Origin: Eutypa lata | Taxonomy: Eukaryota; Ascomycota; Sordariomycetes; Xylariales; Diatrypaceae | Length of the DNA: 64,000 nt | Direction of reading: 5' to 3' | Assembly (NCBI GenBank): GCA_022661535.1 | Contig: JAKULF010000005.1 | Span: 868,001 to 932,000, forward strand | Part shown: positions 35,463-48,058 of the stretch, one piece after another | Layout of the letters: the number at the start of each line of letters is the position of its first letter | Position numbering within the stretch: position 1 is the stretch's first letter | Notes under the pieces: model-generated | Seen by the model: the letters and a program-made list of their open reading frames with translations, nothing else | What the model was told of the DNA's origin: nothing | Databases searched by the model: none | Translations under genes and position numbers: made by a program

Positions 35463-37650
35463 TGAGAGAAGAGAATAATATGGTTATGAAAAAGGTATAG
35501 TTATGGCACTATGGGTGCAATCGGTGTATCATAGAACACTTATATAGACTGTTGGTATAAACGGCTTACTTGAGCGATGCATAGAGATATTGCCTATATT
35601 TAACCGGGAACATCGTGATATAAGTATTCAAATGTTGAATCATTAGATTATCAGATGCTACTACCAAAATTGATCGAAAGAGGATGCACAGAGACTGGCG
35701 TCTTTCGATCACTGAAATACTTAATATGTTCTTCTATATCTGGTCTCGCGGCGACCATGGTTCACACTCCCCTTAGGCTATTCCCATCTCCAATGCGGCC
35801 TATAATAGTTGAAGCTAACTCTCATACGAAAATGGACAGAACAAACTACTTATTCAAAGTATACACTGCCCGTTGACTTGTAACTCTCAGAAGTAGTTTA
35901 GCAGCAATAACCAGATAGCTATCACATACGCCGGTTTGCATCCATTGCAAAATATCTTCTGCTCGTGAATAGTGCTCAGGTGGATGTCGTTACCAACCCC
36001 AACCTCGTAACCCAATCGTAAAATTGAGCGGCCTAGGCGAGATTTTCCATGCATAGAAGCTTTACCAGTGTCTACAACTCAACCAGACTAGTTGCATATT
36101 GCTGACATCCGGCATGTTTCATATGAGATCGGATTGCTTAGTCCGAGCTGCATCTCATTTTTGAAGGATTTAACGAGTAGTTTCATCTTACTCATAAACT
36201 CCTAACTAGGAATCGAACACCGCTAAGTCGGCTTTCCTGCCGCTCATTTGGTAAGGTTTGTTTCATATTCACCATTCATGGATCATTTTCCAGTCTCCCA
36301 CATGACTGTACTTGAACGCCACCGATTAAGTATATTTTGATTTGCCCAAAGCTCCTCAATCCCCAGCCTACTATTGGATCGAGTCACTTCGTTCAGTACA
36401 ATTTGCCTGCAATGGTGAAAGTCGAGGTAGATTCTAATCGAGGATAACTACCCGAACAGGATACGGATGTGATTGCCGTAGAGGAGTTCGACATCAGCGG
36501 GAATCAGAGGTACTATGACAGTCTCGCTACAGTGTATCGCCTGTTGTACTAACTCAGTACTTATATTCTACTCTTCTTATTTTTGTCCGTACGCTGGGCG
36601 ATGTCAAAAAACAGTGACCCTACAACTGGCGAAGAGTGTGATTTTTATTGAGTATATACCAATCTGGTACGTCCACTTGGGCCCAATACCAGAGTGTCTT
36701 GTCTGCGCGAATGTTGCAGCTACATAGCAATGTATGAGTTAAACAGGATCGCCAGATCTATATCGTGGGCCAGCTATGACCCATCTATCATATCGTAACT
36801 ACTAAGTTACTTAGCCTGTCACTAGGGGATGTTTTAGAACCTTTCGAAGCAACTGTTGATAATTCACATGTTTACATAGTCATATGTTGTAAATATCACC
36901 TCTCATGCCCTGGACTTGTCGCTATTGGCTATGAATAGTATTGGCATTATTCTGGTCGAAAAGAGTAAGCGTTTACCGAGCTCACGGGGAAGGTGAACTG
37001 AGTTGGTCTTCCGCAAGTTCAGGCATCAAGTATTAAGGTGGCCTTGTAAGCAGGAATTCTATTGACGTGCTTGCTTCGGCCGCCGCCTTCCATAGTAGGT
37101 ATTTCCAACAATCCTCTGAGAAGCTAAGCCCTACTTGGTCCTGTCCTTTAGGTAACACAGTTATGGACTCGCATACTCCCCAGTCAACCACCTAGCGTAG
37201 CCGATCGGGTCGCTTGATAGTTTGATCCCTCTTCGCTCTCACTCTCTCCCCCAGTCTCCTACTTGCTCGGGGTGAAGGTAGTGGAGCATTGGAGAAGTGG
37301 AGTTTGCGGAGTCGTGGGTGGAGGACGTTGAATTACCCCAAGCTATTCCCAGCAGCCCCCCCCCCCCCCCCGCAAGCTCGAATCCTACCCCGTTTCCATA
37401 CCATAGAGCAATATTCACATGGGAGCAAATCCGGAAGGGAAAAAAAGAAAAGCTCACGATGAAGGACGCTGGTGATCGTGAAAGTCCGTGCAGAAATAGA
37501 GCAATCCACTGAAGGGTGTTGAATACGTACTAGCTAATGTGAAGGAATAAGAGAATAATCAGATGGAAATATATGATTTGATACTTTTTACATGCAGCAA
37601 AATTTAAACACAGTTTGCAATTATTAACAGATGTCTACGACGTGTTGCTA
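35463..37650. other. Gene-free stretch with a C16 homopolymer
   Basis: More than 2 kb without a supportable gene. A run of 16 C lies at 37356-37371. Short open frames (35655-35876 and 36515-36727, plus) show no family motif. A broken frame around 36,415-36,780 looks faintly protein-like but is interrupted by several stops. The end is the 3' flank of the dehydrogenase gene. Confidence 0.45.
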
Positions 37651-38787
37651 TCATGCATTCTTCATCAAGTGGGCATTAACCGGCGTCAACGCCTTCCCCT
37701 TCAACAGCAGCGCCTCAATATTCTCCATAGCCAACCTCTCGAAGCCGTAATTCGTCTCGATGGCGCCCCCGGCATTATGGCACGTCAGGGTAACGTTCCG
37801 CATCTCGCACAGGGCGGGGTGGACATTCGGCTCATCCTGGAAGACGTCGAGGCCGGCGGCGAACAGCCGCTCGGTCCGCAGCGCGTCGACGAGCGCGTCC
37901 TCGTCCACGAGCGTGCCGCGCGCGATGTTGACGAACCGCGCCCCGCGCTTGAACTGGGCGAGCCGGTCGCCGTCGATCAGCGCCTTGCCCCCGAAGGGCG
38001 TCGCCAGGACGACGCAGTCCGAGAGGGCGAGGAGCCCGTCCAGCGTGTCGACGAAGGTGGCCCCGACGGCGCCCTCCTGCGCCGCCGGCTTCCGCGCGAT
38101 GTCGTGGTAGTGGATGTTCATGCCGAAGGCGGCGTGCGCCTTCTGCGCGATCGTGTACCCGATGTTGCCTAGCCCGATGATGCCGAGGATGTGGCCGCGC
38201 GGGTTGTGCGCCGTCATGGTCGCGTACTTGTGCGCCTCGAGCCACTGCGACGAGTCGCCGGACCGCGCCGCCAGGTGCGACCATGTGAGGTTTCGGAATA
38301 CGGAGAGGATGTGGAAGATTGCCATGTCGGCTACTGCTTCGGAAGATGCTTGGGCGCCATTGCAGTATAGGATGCCTAAGTAGTCAGTCATGAACTGGTA
38401 TCAGTTGAGTGATTCTCCGGATGTAAAACATGGGTAGATAGTATCTTAGCAAGGTAAAATCGTACCATGTTCGGCCATAATGTCAACATCGGCCCAGTCG
38501 TAGCCCGCCCCGGCACTAGCGTAGATCTTCACGGACTCGGGGAGTAGGGGGATCAGCTCCTTGTCCCAGCGGCCCATCTCTCCACCCGTATTCCAGAACG
38601 GCCGGAAGACGGCGTCGAAGTCGCCCCATTTCCGGTCCCTCAGGGCTTGGAGGAACGGTTCTCTCTGGCGCTCCTCCGCCGACGGCCGGATCACGGTGAA
38701 CTCGGACTCGAACCTCTCGTACACCTTAGGGTTGTGCTTTATAGTATCGCCGATGTGAAGGACAACTGGCTTCGTTTTTGAAGACAT
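37651..38787 (-). CDS. D-2-hydroxyacid dehydrogenase (glyoxylate/hydroxypyruvate reductase-like)
   Basis: Minus-strand exons 38787-38466 and 38375-37651 (90-nt intron, phase 1) give 348 residues, the usual length. The NAD(P)-binding Rossmann motif GIIGLGNIG is at 172-180. The catalytic Arg lies in NIARGTLVDEDAL, the Glu in DVFQDEP, and the His in LTCHNAGG, in the correct order. It reduces 2-keto acids to D-2-hydroxy acids in the cytosol or mitochondria; substrate preference cannot be read from sequence. Codons in the second exon are very GC-rich, which also opens long shadow frames on the other strand. It is divergent from an MFS carrier gene 812 bp away. Confidence 0.92.
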
Positions 38788-39599
38788 GATTGCGGTTTAG
38801 GTCTTAATCAGGGGTGCGGGTGCTGATCCGCTGGGGCGTTTTTCTGAGTGAAGTTCTTTACTATATTATAGCTTTTTATGAGCCGCTCTAACACTTTCGG
38901 TCCCTCCGTTTCTATATACCGAGCTACGGCGACCCTTAGCCGACAGCCTCCTTCAGCAGAAAACCAAGTATTTCAATATTATTTGAGCCGTTCTCGCAGC
39001 ACGCTGGTGCTAGCTAAACAGCGAACGGTTCGTGGTATTAGGTAACCCGAGTAGATCTAGCTGGCCTTCCTACCGACGCCCACGGTATTTCCCCGCACAG
39101 CCTAGGAGAAGATCGTGAGATCTTTTTTTCGTGTCGGGTCGGATGTCGAGGTCGCGTGTCGGTGCGGAGTTCTACTCAAAACGTCTTTAGCTCTATTGCA
39201 GTTACACCTTCCGAAAACATCTGCAGGGAAATCGAACCAGAAGACTGGGTCAGATCGAAGAGAAGAACCTGCTCATTCCCCTGCCGTACGATCTCCGATT
39301 GGGTTCTCTATGTTTCTTGCCGACCGGCAACGAGCCCATGACCCCCATCAACATCCTTGCCTAGTAGTATAGTGTTGTGGGGATGTTGGGGTTCGCGGGG
39401 AATTGCGGGGACCCCTTTAAACAGCTGAACGACAGGGCAATAAATAGTCCTCATATAGAGGCGGCGTTGGATGGACTACATAATCAGTCGAGGGCCTGGT
39501 AATATCTTGTCTATCTGCGAGAGGTCTACTGGTAACTATTCCCTAGCATCCACCTTCCACCTCAGGCTTCCTCGTTGGCGTTGCGCGACTCGTTGCAAC
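38788..39599. promoter_or_regulatory. Divergent promoter region, dehydrogenase/MFS carrier
   Basis: 812 bp between outward-facing start codons. An open frame at 39115-39372 shows no family motif. An in-frame upstream ATG at 39471 exists for the carrier, but the downstream ATG at 39600 better fits related proteins. No operator is recognised. Confidence 0.4.
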
Positions 39600-41639
39600 A
39601 TGGCGTATGATAACAACAATGACGATGGGCTTCAGTCCAAGCCTGACCCGCTGAAACTGCACCTGGAAACTGTCCATACAGACATCAAAGTTATCGATGG
39701 GGTGCCTGTCATCGAGAACCGCGCCGAGAAGGAGAAGGTCCTGCTTCGGAAGATCGATATGCGGATGATGCCACTGATGATGGTTATCTGTGAGTCTTGT
39801 ATTGTCGTCCGATACTTGAAGCCTCAAGTACTGACTTAGAATAGACGTTTTGAACTACTTGGATAGAAACAGTGAGATACCCCCCTATAGTTGCGCATAC
39901 ATAGCGTCCTTAGTCAATTGCTCTACACCGCAAAACTTATTCATGTTTCCATCTCATACGCTATGTGTCTCCAAGAGGAACCACGTCTAACAACGTATGT
40001 TGCACACGTATAGATATTGCAACGGCACGACTGGGCAATTTCGAATCAGACATCGGGCTCGTAGGGACGCAGTACAATACCATCATAAGCGTGTTCTTCG
40101 TCGGGTATATTCTCACGCAAATCCCAACCAACATGATCCTGAACAAAGTCCGGCCATCTCTCTTCCTTGTAAGTTCACCTCGGACGGGACGTAATCACCC
40201 TGATCAATTCTACCATTGTCTTACGGCCCAAGTCTAACATCAGGTATTCTTAAGCCCACGATTATGTGCTGCTGGGCCATCGTAAGCGCCTGTACTGGTG
40301 CCGTCAACTCTTACACAGGAATGGTCGTCCTAAGATTTCTTCTCGGATTCGTGGAGGCCCCCTTCTTTCGTAAGCCCATCGACTGAGGAGTTCTTCCCGC
40401 TAAGTAGCATTGCAGTACAGCTAATACCTAGGCGTGACTATTTAGCCGGTGCCCTTTTCTTGTTTAGCTCGTGGTACACAAAGAAGGAACTAGCAGCGCG
40501 CATATCGATTTTGTACGCGGCAGGACAAATGGCTGGTGCATTTGGCGGACTCTTAGGGGCGGCCATTATGGGAGGAATGAACGGCAAGGCGGGTATTGCA
40601 GACTGGAGGTGGCTCTGTAAGCTTTTCCTTTTCTTTTTCTTTTTACCCGTTCAACTTCTTCTTTCATCCCTCGGTCAATGCACCTCGCTAACATGAGCAT
40701 AGTCATCATCGAGGGAGCCGCTACTATCCCCGTGGCGGTGGTCACGATGTTTGTACTACCTGATTATCCCGCGACGACCAAATGGCTATCGGATGAGGAG
40801 CGCTGTATCGCCGTTCTGCGAATTGCCGAGGAAGCCAACGAAGAAGACGACCGCGCCGAGACCCCGGCCCTGACCGGCCTAAAGATGGCCTTTACGGACC
40901 CGGCTCTCTACCTAATCTGGTTTATGCAACTCGGCCTCAACACTGCGGCAGCGTAAGTGAAGCCCCCCTTTTCATCTTCTCGCAATTCGGGGGCTGGTAA
41001 AGCTAATAAATGGTTGCGTGCAGATTCATCAACTTCTTCCCGACCATCGTCGGCACGCTCGGGTACCCGCAGACGGAGACGCTGCTGCTCTCGGCGCCGC
41101 CGTACGTGTTCGCGGCGATCCTGGGGATCCTGAACTCGCGGCACAGCGACAAGACGCGGGAGCGGTGGCTCCACATCGTGTGGCCGCAGGTGCTGTGCAG
41201 CGTGGGGTTCGTCATCTCGGCGGCGACGATGAGCGTGGCGGCCCGGTACACGGCGACCTTCCTGATGATGTCGGTGTACGGGTCGTTCGGGTGCATCCTG
41301 TCGTGGGTGTCGACGACGCTGCCGCGGCCGTCGACGAAGCGCGCCGTCTCGTACGCCGTCGTCAACGCCGGGTCCAACCTGGCCTCCATCTACGCCTCGT
41401 ACTTCTACCCCAAGAGCCAGGGCCCGCGGTACTGGCAGGCCAACGTCGCCAACGTCGCCTTCTCCGCCGCCTGCATCGTCCTGGCCACCGCCCTGCGGTT
41501 CTACCTCGCCTGGCGGAACCGGAAGCTCGACCAGGCCGCCGTCGAGGACATGCAGGCCGAGGGCACTTCTGCCGGCACGAAGGCGAGGACGCTGGGCGAG
41601 AAGTGGCAGTGCCATCCTGATTATAGGTATACGCTATGA
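39600..41639 (+). CDS. MFS transporter, allantoate-permease (anion:cation symporter) type
   Basis: Seven exons (39600-39789, 39845-39871, 40014-40168, 40255-40369, 40446-40616, 40703-40952, 41024-41639) give 507 residues. The second exon is only 27 nt and encodes the VLNYLDRNN signature of the Dal5/allantoate permease family. Other family marks are GLVGTQYNTIIS, APFFPGALFLFSSWYTKKELA, and VLPDYPATTKWLSDEER at the central loop. Twelve helices are expected. Such proteins carry small carboxylates, ureides or vitamins across the plasma membrane. The neighbour hydroxyacid dehydrogenase, transcribed in the opposite direction, makes an organic-acid substrate plausible, which is inference only. Exon coordinates are firm because the frame closes and every junction matches the family pattern. 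Confidence 0.9.
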
Positions 41640-42267
41640 GGCGGTGCTGTTTGTTTGTTCATTGTCAATGCCGATTTAATATAGTTGTGTAGATAGCAAT
41701 GCTCTTGCCGTAATAGGACATAACTATGCAACAGGTATCTCCCAAAAGGCCTTGTCACCTTTTCATCACATTGATTTGGCGTCTTATGCTTTTCATGCGT
41801 AAACGGCCTCAAGCTTGACATCAATGAATTCAAACCCACTCCCATGTTCACAGAACCTGTAGTAATCGTGGAGACTAACTAGCAGGAATAAATTACGACC
41901 ATGGCGGATAAATCATAGATCACACACCGCACACCTGATAATCCCACGTTGGTAGGGATACGTAATGGGAAGAAAACACCCAGATTTCTGTATATATTAA
42001 TACATTCAGAGCATGGTATAGCTATGGCATGTTCCAAAGCACCCATCCAACTCTTACTATCATCTGCGACCAGAATAGGCCACTCTATCAGCATCTATTT
42101 CCTTCTAAAGCGGGAAACCTCAAAAGCAAAGGGTATCTATCATAAAGCTCCTAGCCCCTGTTGTAGCTGTGGGGCATTTGTTGTACATCAGATATACATC
42201 AGTCGTCGTTCCATCCATTCGTCATCATCGTTCTCGTCATGTCACCATATCTTCCATGTAACCCAGA
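41640..42267. other. Intergenic between convergent genes
   Basis: 628 bp between the 3' ends of the MFS carrier and the TFIIIA gene. Nothing beyond presumed terminators and untranslated regions is seen. Confidence 0.4.
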
Positions 42268-43928
42268 CTAACCCAGAGCAGGATCAATCATACGCTCCGC
42301 CACCTCCTCCAACCCATACCACTCCTGCATATCGGCTTGCTGCTGCCACATAGCAGCTTCAGCCTCCGTCATCTGCTGCGGTGGACCTATATCCACTCCA
42401 TCGCGGAGTTCCATGGCATTGCAGAAAGCGGAATTCTCGGCAATTTGCTCCTCACTGCTTTGCTCGCCATCAACCGGGTACCAGCTGGGGTTCTGTTCCG
42501 GGCTGTAAGCAGGAGCCCCATATGCCATGGGTCCCGTGGAAAGATTGGTGAGAAGCGCCTGCTCAACACTGTGCTGCGTTTGGACATGCTCTTCCCGCTC
42601 ACTAACGTGGAAGAACTTCTGGGGGCAGCCGGGAATGCTGCAAGTCACAGTGCGCCTGGTACCCCCACCGATACCGGTCAACTCTTGAAGCAGCGTTAAA
42701 TTGTCTTCCTGGTCCGCTCTAGATGCCATGCTAGATGCTTGTGGACGAGCACGCAACAGATGAACGTATCGGACGTGATTTTCCAAGCCAGCCTTCGTAG
42801 CAAAGCCTTCACCACAACCCTGAGCTTGGGGCCAGGTACGTAGGTCCTCAGTACCGCTGAGGTCAACCTCGCCGCAAATGAAGCGCAAGCCTTCATGAAC
42901 CCTGCGAATGTGGGCGTACAGGTTCGAATTCTTGGTAAAAACCTTGTCGCAGCCATCCCAGGTGCATGTGATGCTCTTGCGCTCGTCCAAACTTTGCTTA
43001 GAATGTTTTTCCTCGATGTGCGCGTCGAGCTCGGCCCTACCGTTGCAAGACAAGCCGCAGAACATACAGTTAGCATGGACCTGCCTCATGTGAGCCTTGA
43101 GGAGGTGTGCCGTCGGGAATCCTGTGCGCTTTGGGTTGCCGTCCTCATCTAGGCAGCGGACACATTCGTCACACCAGAAACGGAGGTTCCCATGCTCTCG
43201 CTCTTCATGGCGCTTTAAAGTGGCAGCTGTGTCGAACCCTGCTTCACAGGCAACTCCTGTTTCTGGGTCTGTATATGTGCATGGGTAAGCGGCAACATGT
43301 AGGTGATCAGTGCGAATGTGTCGCTCTAGGGTATCGTGCTTGCGAAAGCTCTGAGCACAAGGCGGAAAGTCTCGACATCTAAACTTTTCCTGGCCCTCGT
43401 GAACTGCCTGGTGCCGACGGAGACGAGTAGCAGTCAGGAACCTTTTTCCACAGCCATCTACAGCACAAGTGTAGGCCCTCTCAGCAGTATGAGTTCCTTT
43501 GACGTGTTGTTTCAAGTGCTTCTCCTCAATGTATGATTTATCACAGCCCTCGTATGTGCACTTGAAGGGTCGATCATTGCTATGCGATCGCAGATGGGCG
43601 TTGAGGCGAGCTGGGCGGTTGTAAGTCTTGTCACATCCTTCGTGCGGGCACTTTAATGTCTTTAATTCGGAAGGGAATTTCCGTCGTGCAGATAAGGAAG
43701 TTGATGGCGCGTTCGTGGGGCAGCTAGACGCAAGAGTGGCTGCCGATTGTGATTCCTGATCCGAGAAGGTACCCTCGAATTCCGTTTTATAATCAGTGTC
43801 GTCTAGTAGGGAACAATGAGTTAGTAACGAAGATATTCAGGTGCAATTCTAGTTTACTAACCGTCCTCAATCCGACTTTTCTTAGATGGCCCAGAGGCCT
43901 CAGCTTGACCGCTTGCCTTTCTCTTCAT
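42268..43928 (-). CDS. Transcription factor IIIA, C2H2 zinc fingers
   Basis: Minus-strand exons 43928-43862 and 43802-42268 (59-nt intron, phase 1) give 533 residues. After a short Lys/Ser-rich N-terminus come consecutive C2H2 fingers beginning with CPHEGCDKTY..H..H; I count nine clear fingers plus one at CSIPGCPQKF nearer the C-terminus, after a linker. Finger six has an unusually long Cys-Cys to His spacing. Spacing and order match fungal TFIIIA, the nuclear factor that binds the internal control region of 5S rRNA genes and recruits TFIIIC and Pol III. The acidic, Gln/Pro-rich C-terminus would carry the activating function. It is head-to-head with RPB6, 899 bp away. Confidence 0.9.
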
Positions 43929-44827
43929 GCTGTGAATTCAATATAACCAAATGCACACGCTGAATGTTTGTCCATAACAAATAGCAACAGTGGTGTGATT
44001 GAATGGGAATACAAATTCAGAATGTTGTTGTCGACAGAAATTACAAATAGTGAGAAGTCGTCGACCATAAGTACATAATTGAAAGTTGAGCTTTTGAAAT
44101 TTTTGTGGAGGTTGATCTCTAGCTGAATGGAGCTAAGCTAAATCTAGATCGTTTTAGTGCACTACTTAGTGATGTGTTAACCAACCAATAGGATGTCAAC
44201 TTTCAATAATACCTCTCGAATGAAAAATAAAAATGCAGCTACAAAGTACAACAATGGTAATGTCCAAGGATCAGTACATGTTGCTGCTACCTTTACTTGC
44301 AGTATATTTGTATATATAGTAATGCACAATGTAATGCACAATGGGTATAGAATCTAGCCAATTGCATCAAAGTGTTAGGATGCATAGAAATACAAAGAGC
44401 CCGAAAAAAAATGTTGTATCGGGTTAGGTTACGGCAAATGTATCAGACCAGCTCATATTCAATTTATGACAGGAATCAATTGACCACCCACACACTATTT
44501 CCACCGGACATTAACCGCTTTTGGACGCACCCAGAAAAAGTTGGTGGCTCATCCCTAAGCTGAATGCTTAGCCACACCGAGGGGCACTTACACATCTATC
44601 TAACTAGAGCTCTAGCCACAATCTCTTAGCCGCGTGCATCGACCCTCGAGGCTTGTTTTTGATGGAAATTCTTTCAGCCTTGTTTTTTTGTCAATGTAAA
44701 TTTTGCACTTTTCCTCAAGTCACATTCTTGTCACAAGTCAGTTTGTCAACGCCGTACCCGCACAAACCCCATCAACCGACTTCTGAACTTGTACTTCGAG
44801 TCTCCTTTTATTTCAAACGCAGCCAAG
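43929..44827. promoter_or_regulatory. Divergent promoter region TFIIIA/RPB6
   Basis: 899 bp separating two outward start codons, with AT-rich DNA around 44,200-44,350, a direct repeat (gtaatgcacaat, 44320-44343) and a pyrimidine/T-rich stretch near 44,650-44,720 on the RPB6 side. No known operator is recognised. Confidence 0.45.
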
Positions 44828-45473
44828 ATGTCCGACGCGGAAGAAGATCACGAGGTGGGCGCGTAAGTATTTTCCTTCTTTCCATCCATTCGTACAGGCG
44901 TTGCGCAACTGCGAACCTTGAATCTCACGTTCTCTGATATCTAACCTACGCGCGCACGCACATACCATTAGGGATGAGCCAATGTACGACGAGGAAGACC
45001 AGCTCGATGATAACGACCTCGAGCCAGAAGTCCCCGACGTCGAAGAGGACGAGGAGTACCACCGGAGGGCGGACGAAGACGAGGGTAATGTCATCATCTC
45101 CGGCGATCCCTCCGCCCAGGCCAACCGAGGCAAGGGCACCGACCAATCGCACAAGGACAAGAAGATCCCCAACGAAGAGCGCAGCACCACGCCCTACATG
45201 ACGAAGTACGAGAGGGCGCGCATCTTGGGCACCAGGGCCCTGCAGATCAGCATGAACGCTCCCGTCCTGGTCGACTTGGAGGGCGAGTCCGACCCGCTGC
45301 AGATAGCTATCAAGGAGCTGCGCGAGAAGAAGATCCCTTTGATCGTCCGTCGCTATATGCCTGATGGATTGTACGTTTTTGCCAATTGGAATCCCGTCGC
45401 GCTTGAAGAGGCATCATCACTAACAGAAGCACACAGCTACGAGGATTGGACCTGCGAAGAACTACTCCAGTGA
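44828..45473 (+). CDS. RPB6: RNA polymerases I, II and III shared subunit RPABC2 (Rpb6)
   Basis: Exons 44828-44862, 44972-45370 and 45437-45473 give 156 residues. The acidic N-terminus (many Asp/Glu up to about residue 55) precedes the conserved Rpb6 core: [20 protein letters not shown], then [20 protein letters not shown] and the C-terminal [11 protein letters not shown]. The last intron splits the codon before YEDW; reading through it would give a false 20-residue insertion. It is a nuclear subunit needed for assembly of all three RNA polymerases. Placement beside TFIIIA, a Pol III factor, is notable. Confidence 0.96.
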
Positions 45474-47420
45474 AACATATGTCTATCTATACGAGGAAAC
45501 TCTTTTTAATTTCCCTACGCGGGTCGGTTTGTTGCGAGCTCAATGCCATGGGAAGGATCTTCAGTTCGTTCGTAGACTACATGGCAGCGGTACCCAGCAA
45601 ATACCTCCCTTTCTACGGCGGATAGGATGATTTGAAGAGAAGTGCATTCAGCGTGGCGTTAGTGGTTTGCTTCTAGGAATATACCAAATTTGACCAAACC
45701 CTTTGCTGGAAGGGGACATTATAAAAGTCCAATTTAGTCTTCTATTGACCACCCAGCAAATGGTCATGCTAAATTCAGTGTATAATGCATCATGAGGGTT
45801 GTGCATCAAGTTAGTTCCATTAGGTCTGTTAACAACCATCAAGATTCGGATCAACTACCTAGGCTTGAAAGATGTTTTATTTCGGTCGTTCAGACATGTC
45901 GGCCAAAGGTTTCATAGAAATTGGTGCACTGAACCTAACAACGTTAACATGATTCACTGTATGTGATAGACTTCAACCTGGAACGAGGAGAGGTAACCTA
46001 TCGAGTAGACGAAGCTCCAAGATCCAAGACTGGGACACGAAATATCCAACTACTACATCGAGATGAAGATAAGAGCGCAACAGCAAATTCTGTTGCGTAC
46101 TCCCGTATAAGAAATGTACTCGATAGTTGAAAAGCCTTGTACACAATGATAGAAGAAAGACGATGGAGGATTCCGACGTGTGCCAAGCTTTCTTTTCAAA
46201 CCTTCGAAATCTCGTATTCCCTTCATTCAAACTTACATATTAGCGACCATGCACCATGTTAGCGTAGCAATATCCAATGTTCCCCTGACGGGCCAATTGC
46301 CGTACTGTAAAATCCCGCTCCCGTTCTTCAATTGGACACCACCACTGGCTCCTCCGGCGCACTGCGACTCTCCGTTTACTCCGCAATACGACATGACGAC
46401 GTTACTATCGTCTTATAAGACTTCAATATTTTCTTTTTTATCATACTAGACTGCCGGGTAGTGGAGCAATACCAAGTATGACGTCGTCAGACCCTAGTGA
46501 AGAATAGGACCATTGTTGAAGATTGAGTTTGATGTTCTCTTTTTGTACGCGCTGGAATGCTGTGTATGTAAGTAATCAGTAGCAACACACAATATCCCAG
46601 CAATCATGAGATCATCTCGTTCTCCCATCCGTCGTATGTTAGTCTACCTACATAGGTAGATAGTAACCCAACCTATGTTTTACGTACACCAACAACTCCC
46701 AGAGTTCTTACCGGTAGTTATTTTTAAGCAGCAGTTTGTGTTGTTGTTATTGTTCTTCCGGTATAAGTGCAGTGACGATATAGGTAGAATTGTCCCTCTT
46801 CTGATTCTTCTGATTGCCCAACACACGGCAAAAGTTGGTGGTGGTGGTGGTGGTGGTGGTGGTGGCAGAGTCCGCCCGTCCGTCCCGCTTGCTGCGCATT
46901 TCGGGAGGTTGAATGTCGAGTTAGCTGAGAGTTTACCTTTCCAATTGGCTTAACTATCCAGCATGCATATGCATCCATGCCTGCTTGCATTCAGCTTTTA
47001 GCCTTGCTGCCGGTTTCCGTGATGCGGATTCTAGTATACCTACGGATATCGCATTGTTCTTTTTTTTTCTTTCGGTGATGTCGATCATCTGATGACCTGG
47101 ACGTTTAATTTGAGCCATGAAGTAACCAGGGTCAAGTATGGATATATGAGGATCTTCCATCGCAACTGCCCTGCCATTGTCTCTTGTCTGACCGCTTCAT
47201 CCCTCTGTGACCAACACAACCAACAAACATATAACACTTATTATAATTGCTCCTTGTTTCTAATCTTACCTGTCTCACTCGAAACTTTGATTGGAATATA
47301 TTCTGTATATAAGTACACAAGTGCCCGAAGCATAACGAAGACCCACGCAGATCCATCCATTCATACATACATACATCCACTCCTCCGTGTACGACAGTCA
47401 CAATCTTCCCACAGCAAACC
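45474..47420. other. Gene-free stretch with (TGG)10 microsatellite
   Basis: Nearly 2 kb without a supportable gene. A perfect run of ten TGG units lies at 46836-46865, and TACCTAC-type words occur around 46,640-46,665. The last 150 bp, with a TATA-like tctgtatataagt at 47,301, is the promoter of the secreted-protein gene. Confidence 0.5.
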
Positions 47421-48058
47421 ATGCAGCTCTTCACGATAATCGCAAGCCTCACCGTGGCAGCGTCATGTGTGTCGGGGATGCCCACAGAACAGCTCCCCAA
47501 ACGAGAAGTCGGTGGTGTATGTCGTCAATCATTCCTTCCTCTCCCACTATGTGCTTTTACCTATGCAGAAGCGCAATTCTAGCCAGGAAGGAAACCCAAC
47601 TAACTTGAAAAAAACGTGCCACGAAAATAGATCCTCATCTGCCAAGGTGCAAATGCGACAGGGCCGTGTATCCACGAAGTGTACCCTTTGAAAGAATGCC
47701 AAAATCTGCCCCTAAACCTACAGCGCAACGCGGCGACGTTCGCGCCGGACGGTGATGGCTTCTACTGCTATCCCAGAGCGTGAGTCGCCTCTCCCCCTCG
47801 CATATACACCTACGCGGCACTTGGTCTCCTATGCCCGTGGGTTTATGCTGTAGAGAGAAGGTGAAGAAAGCTAATGGAATACCTCCGACGCACAGAGGTA
47901 ACTGCTCAGAGATCTGCACGTCGCCAACGGGTTGCACGTTCGGCGCCGTCGACTTCTACAACCCGCGCAAGTGGGACCTGACGGCTATCCACTGGGACAA
48001 GCTGCTCGGGTCGTTCACGTGCTACCTGAACTCGACGACTACTACCACGGATGATTAA
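47421..48058 (+). CDS. Small cysteine-rich secreted protein (candidate effector)
   Basis: Three exons (47421-47516, 47631-47779, 47896-48058) give 135 residues, closing in frame. The ATG at 47421 begins a signal peptide (residues 1-20), followed by a LPKR dibasic site that a Kex2-like protease could cut. The mature part has eight cysteines, consistent with four disulphides, and ends in a run of Thr and two Asp. No enzyme motif is seen. Size, secretion signal and cysteine content fit the loose class of fungal small secreted proteins or effectors. It is single-copy in this window and flanked by housekeeping genes, so this is not a typical effector island. Confidence 0.8.

Noticed and set aside
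36190..36260. Possible tRNA-like element because of a ggaatcgaac stretch
   Set aside because: No matching A box, acceptor stem or anticodon arm could be folded around it.
36415..36780. Protein-like broken plus-strand frame
   Set aside because: Interrupted by several stops and no piece resembles a family I know; too weak to call a pseudogene.
37615..38172. 185-codon plus-strand frame opposite the dehydrogenase
   Set aside because: Shadow of the GC-rich codon bias of the real minus-strand gene, which has all catalytic motifs.
39115..39372. Possible small gene between the dehydrogenase and the MFS carrier
   Set aside because: Two overlapping frames, no motif, and a location inside a divergent promoter region.
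41018..41620. 200-codon second plus-strand frame and a 235-codon minus frame over the MFS carrier
   Set aside because: Low-complexity Arg/Gly/Ala/Val-rich translations caused by GC-rich third positions; the carrier frame matches its family.
45371..45436. Rpb6 with a 20-residue insertion before its C-terminus
   Set aside because: The extra residues are an in-frame intron; splicing restores the conserved [10 protein letters not shown] end.
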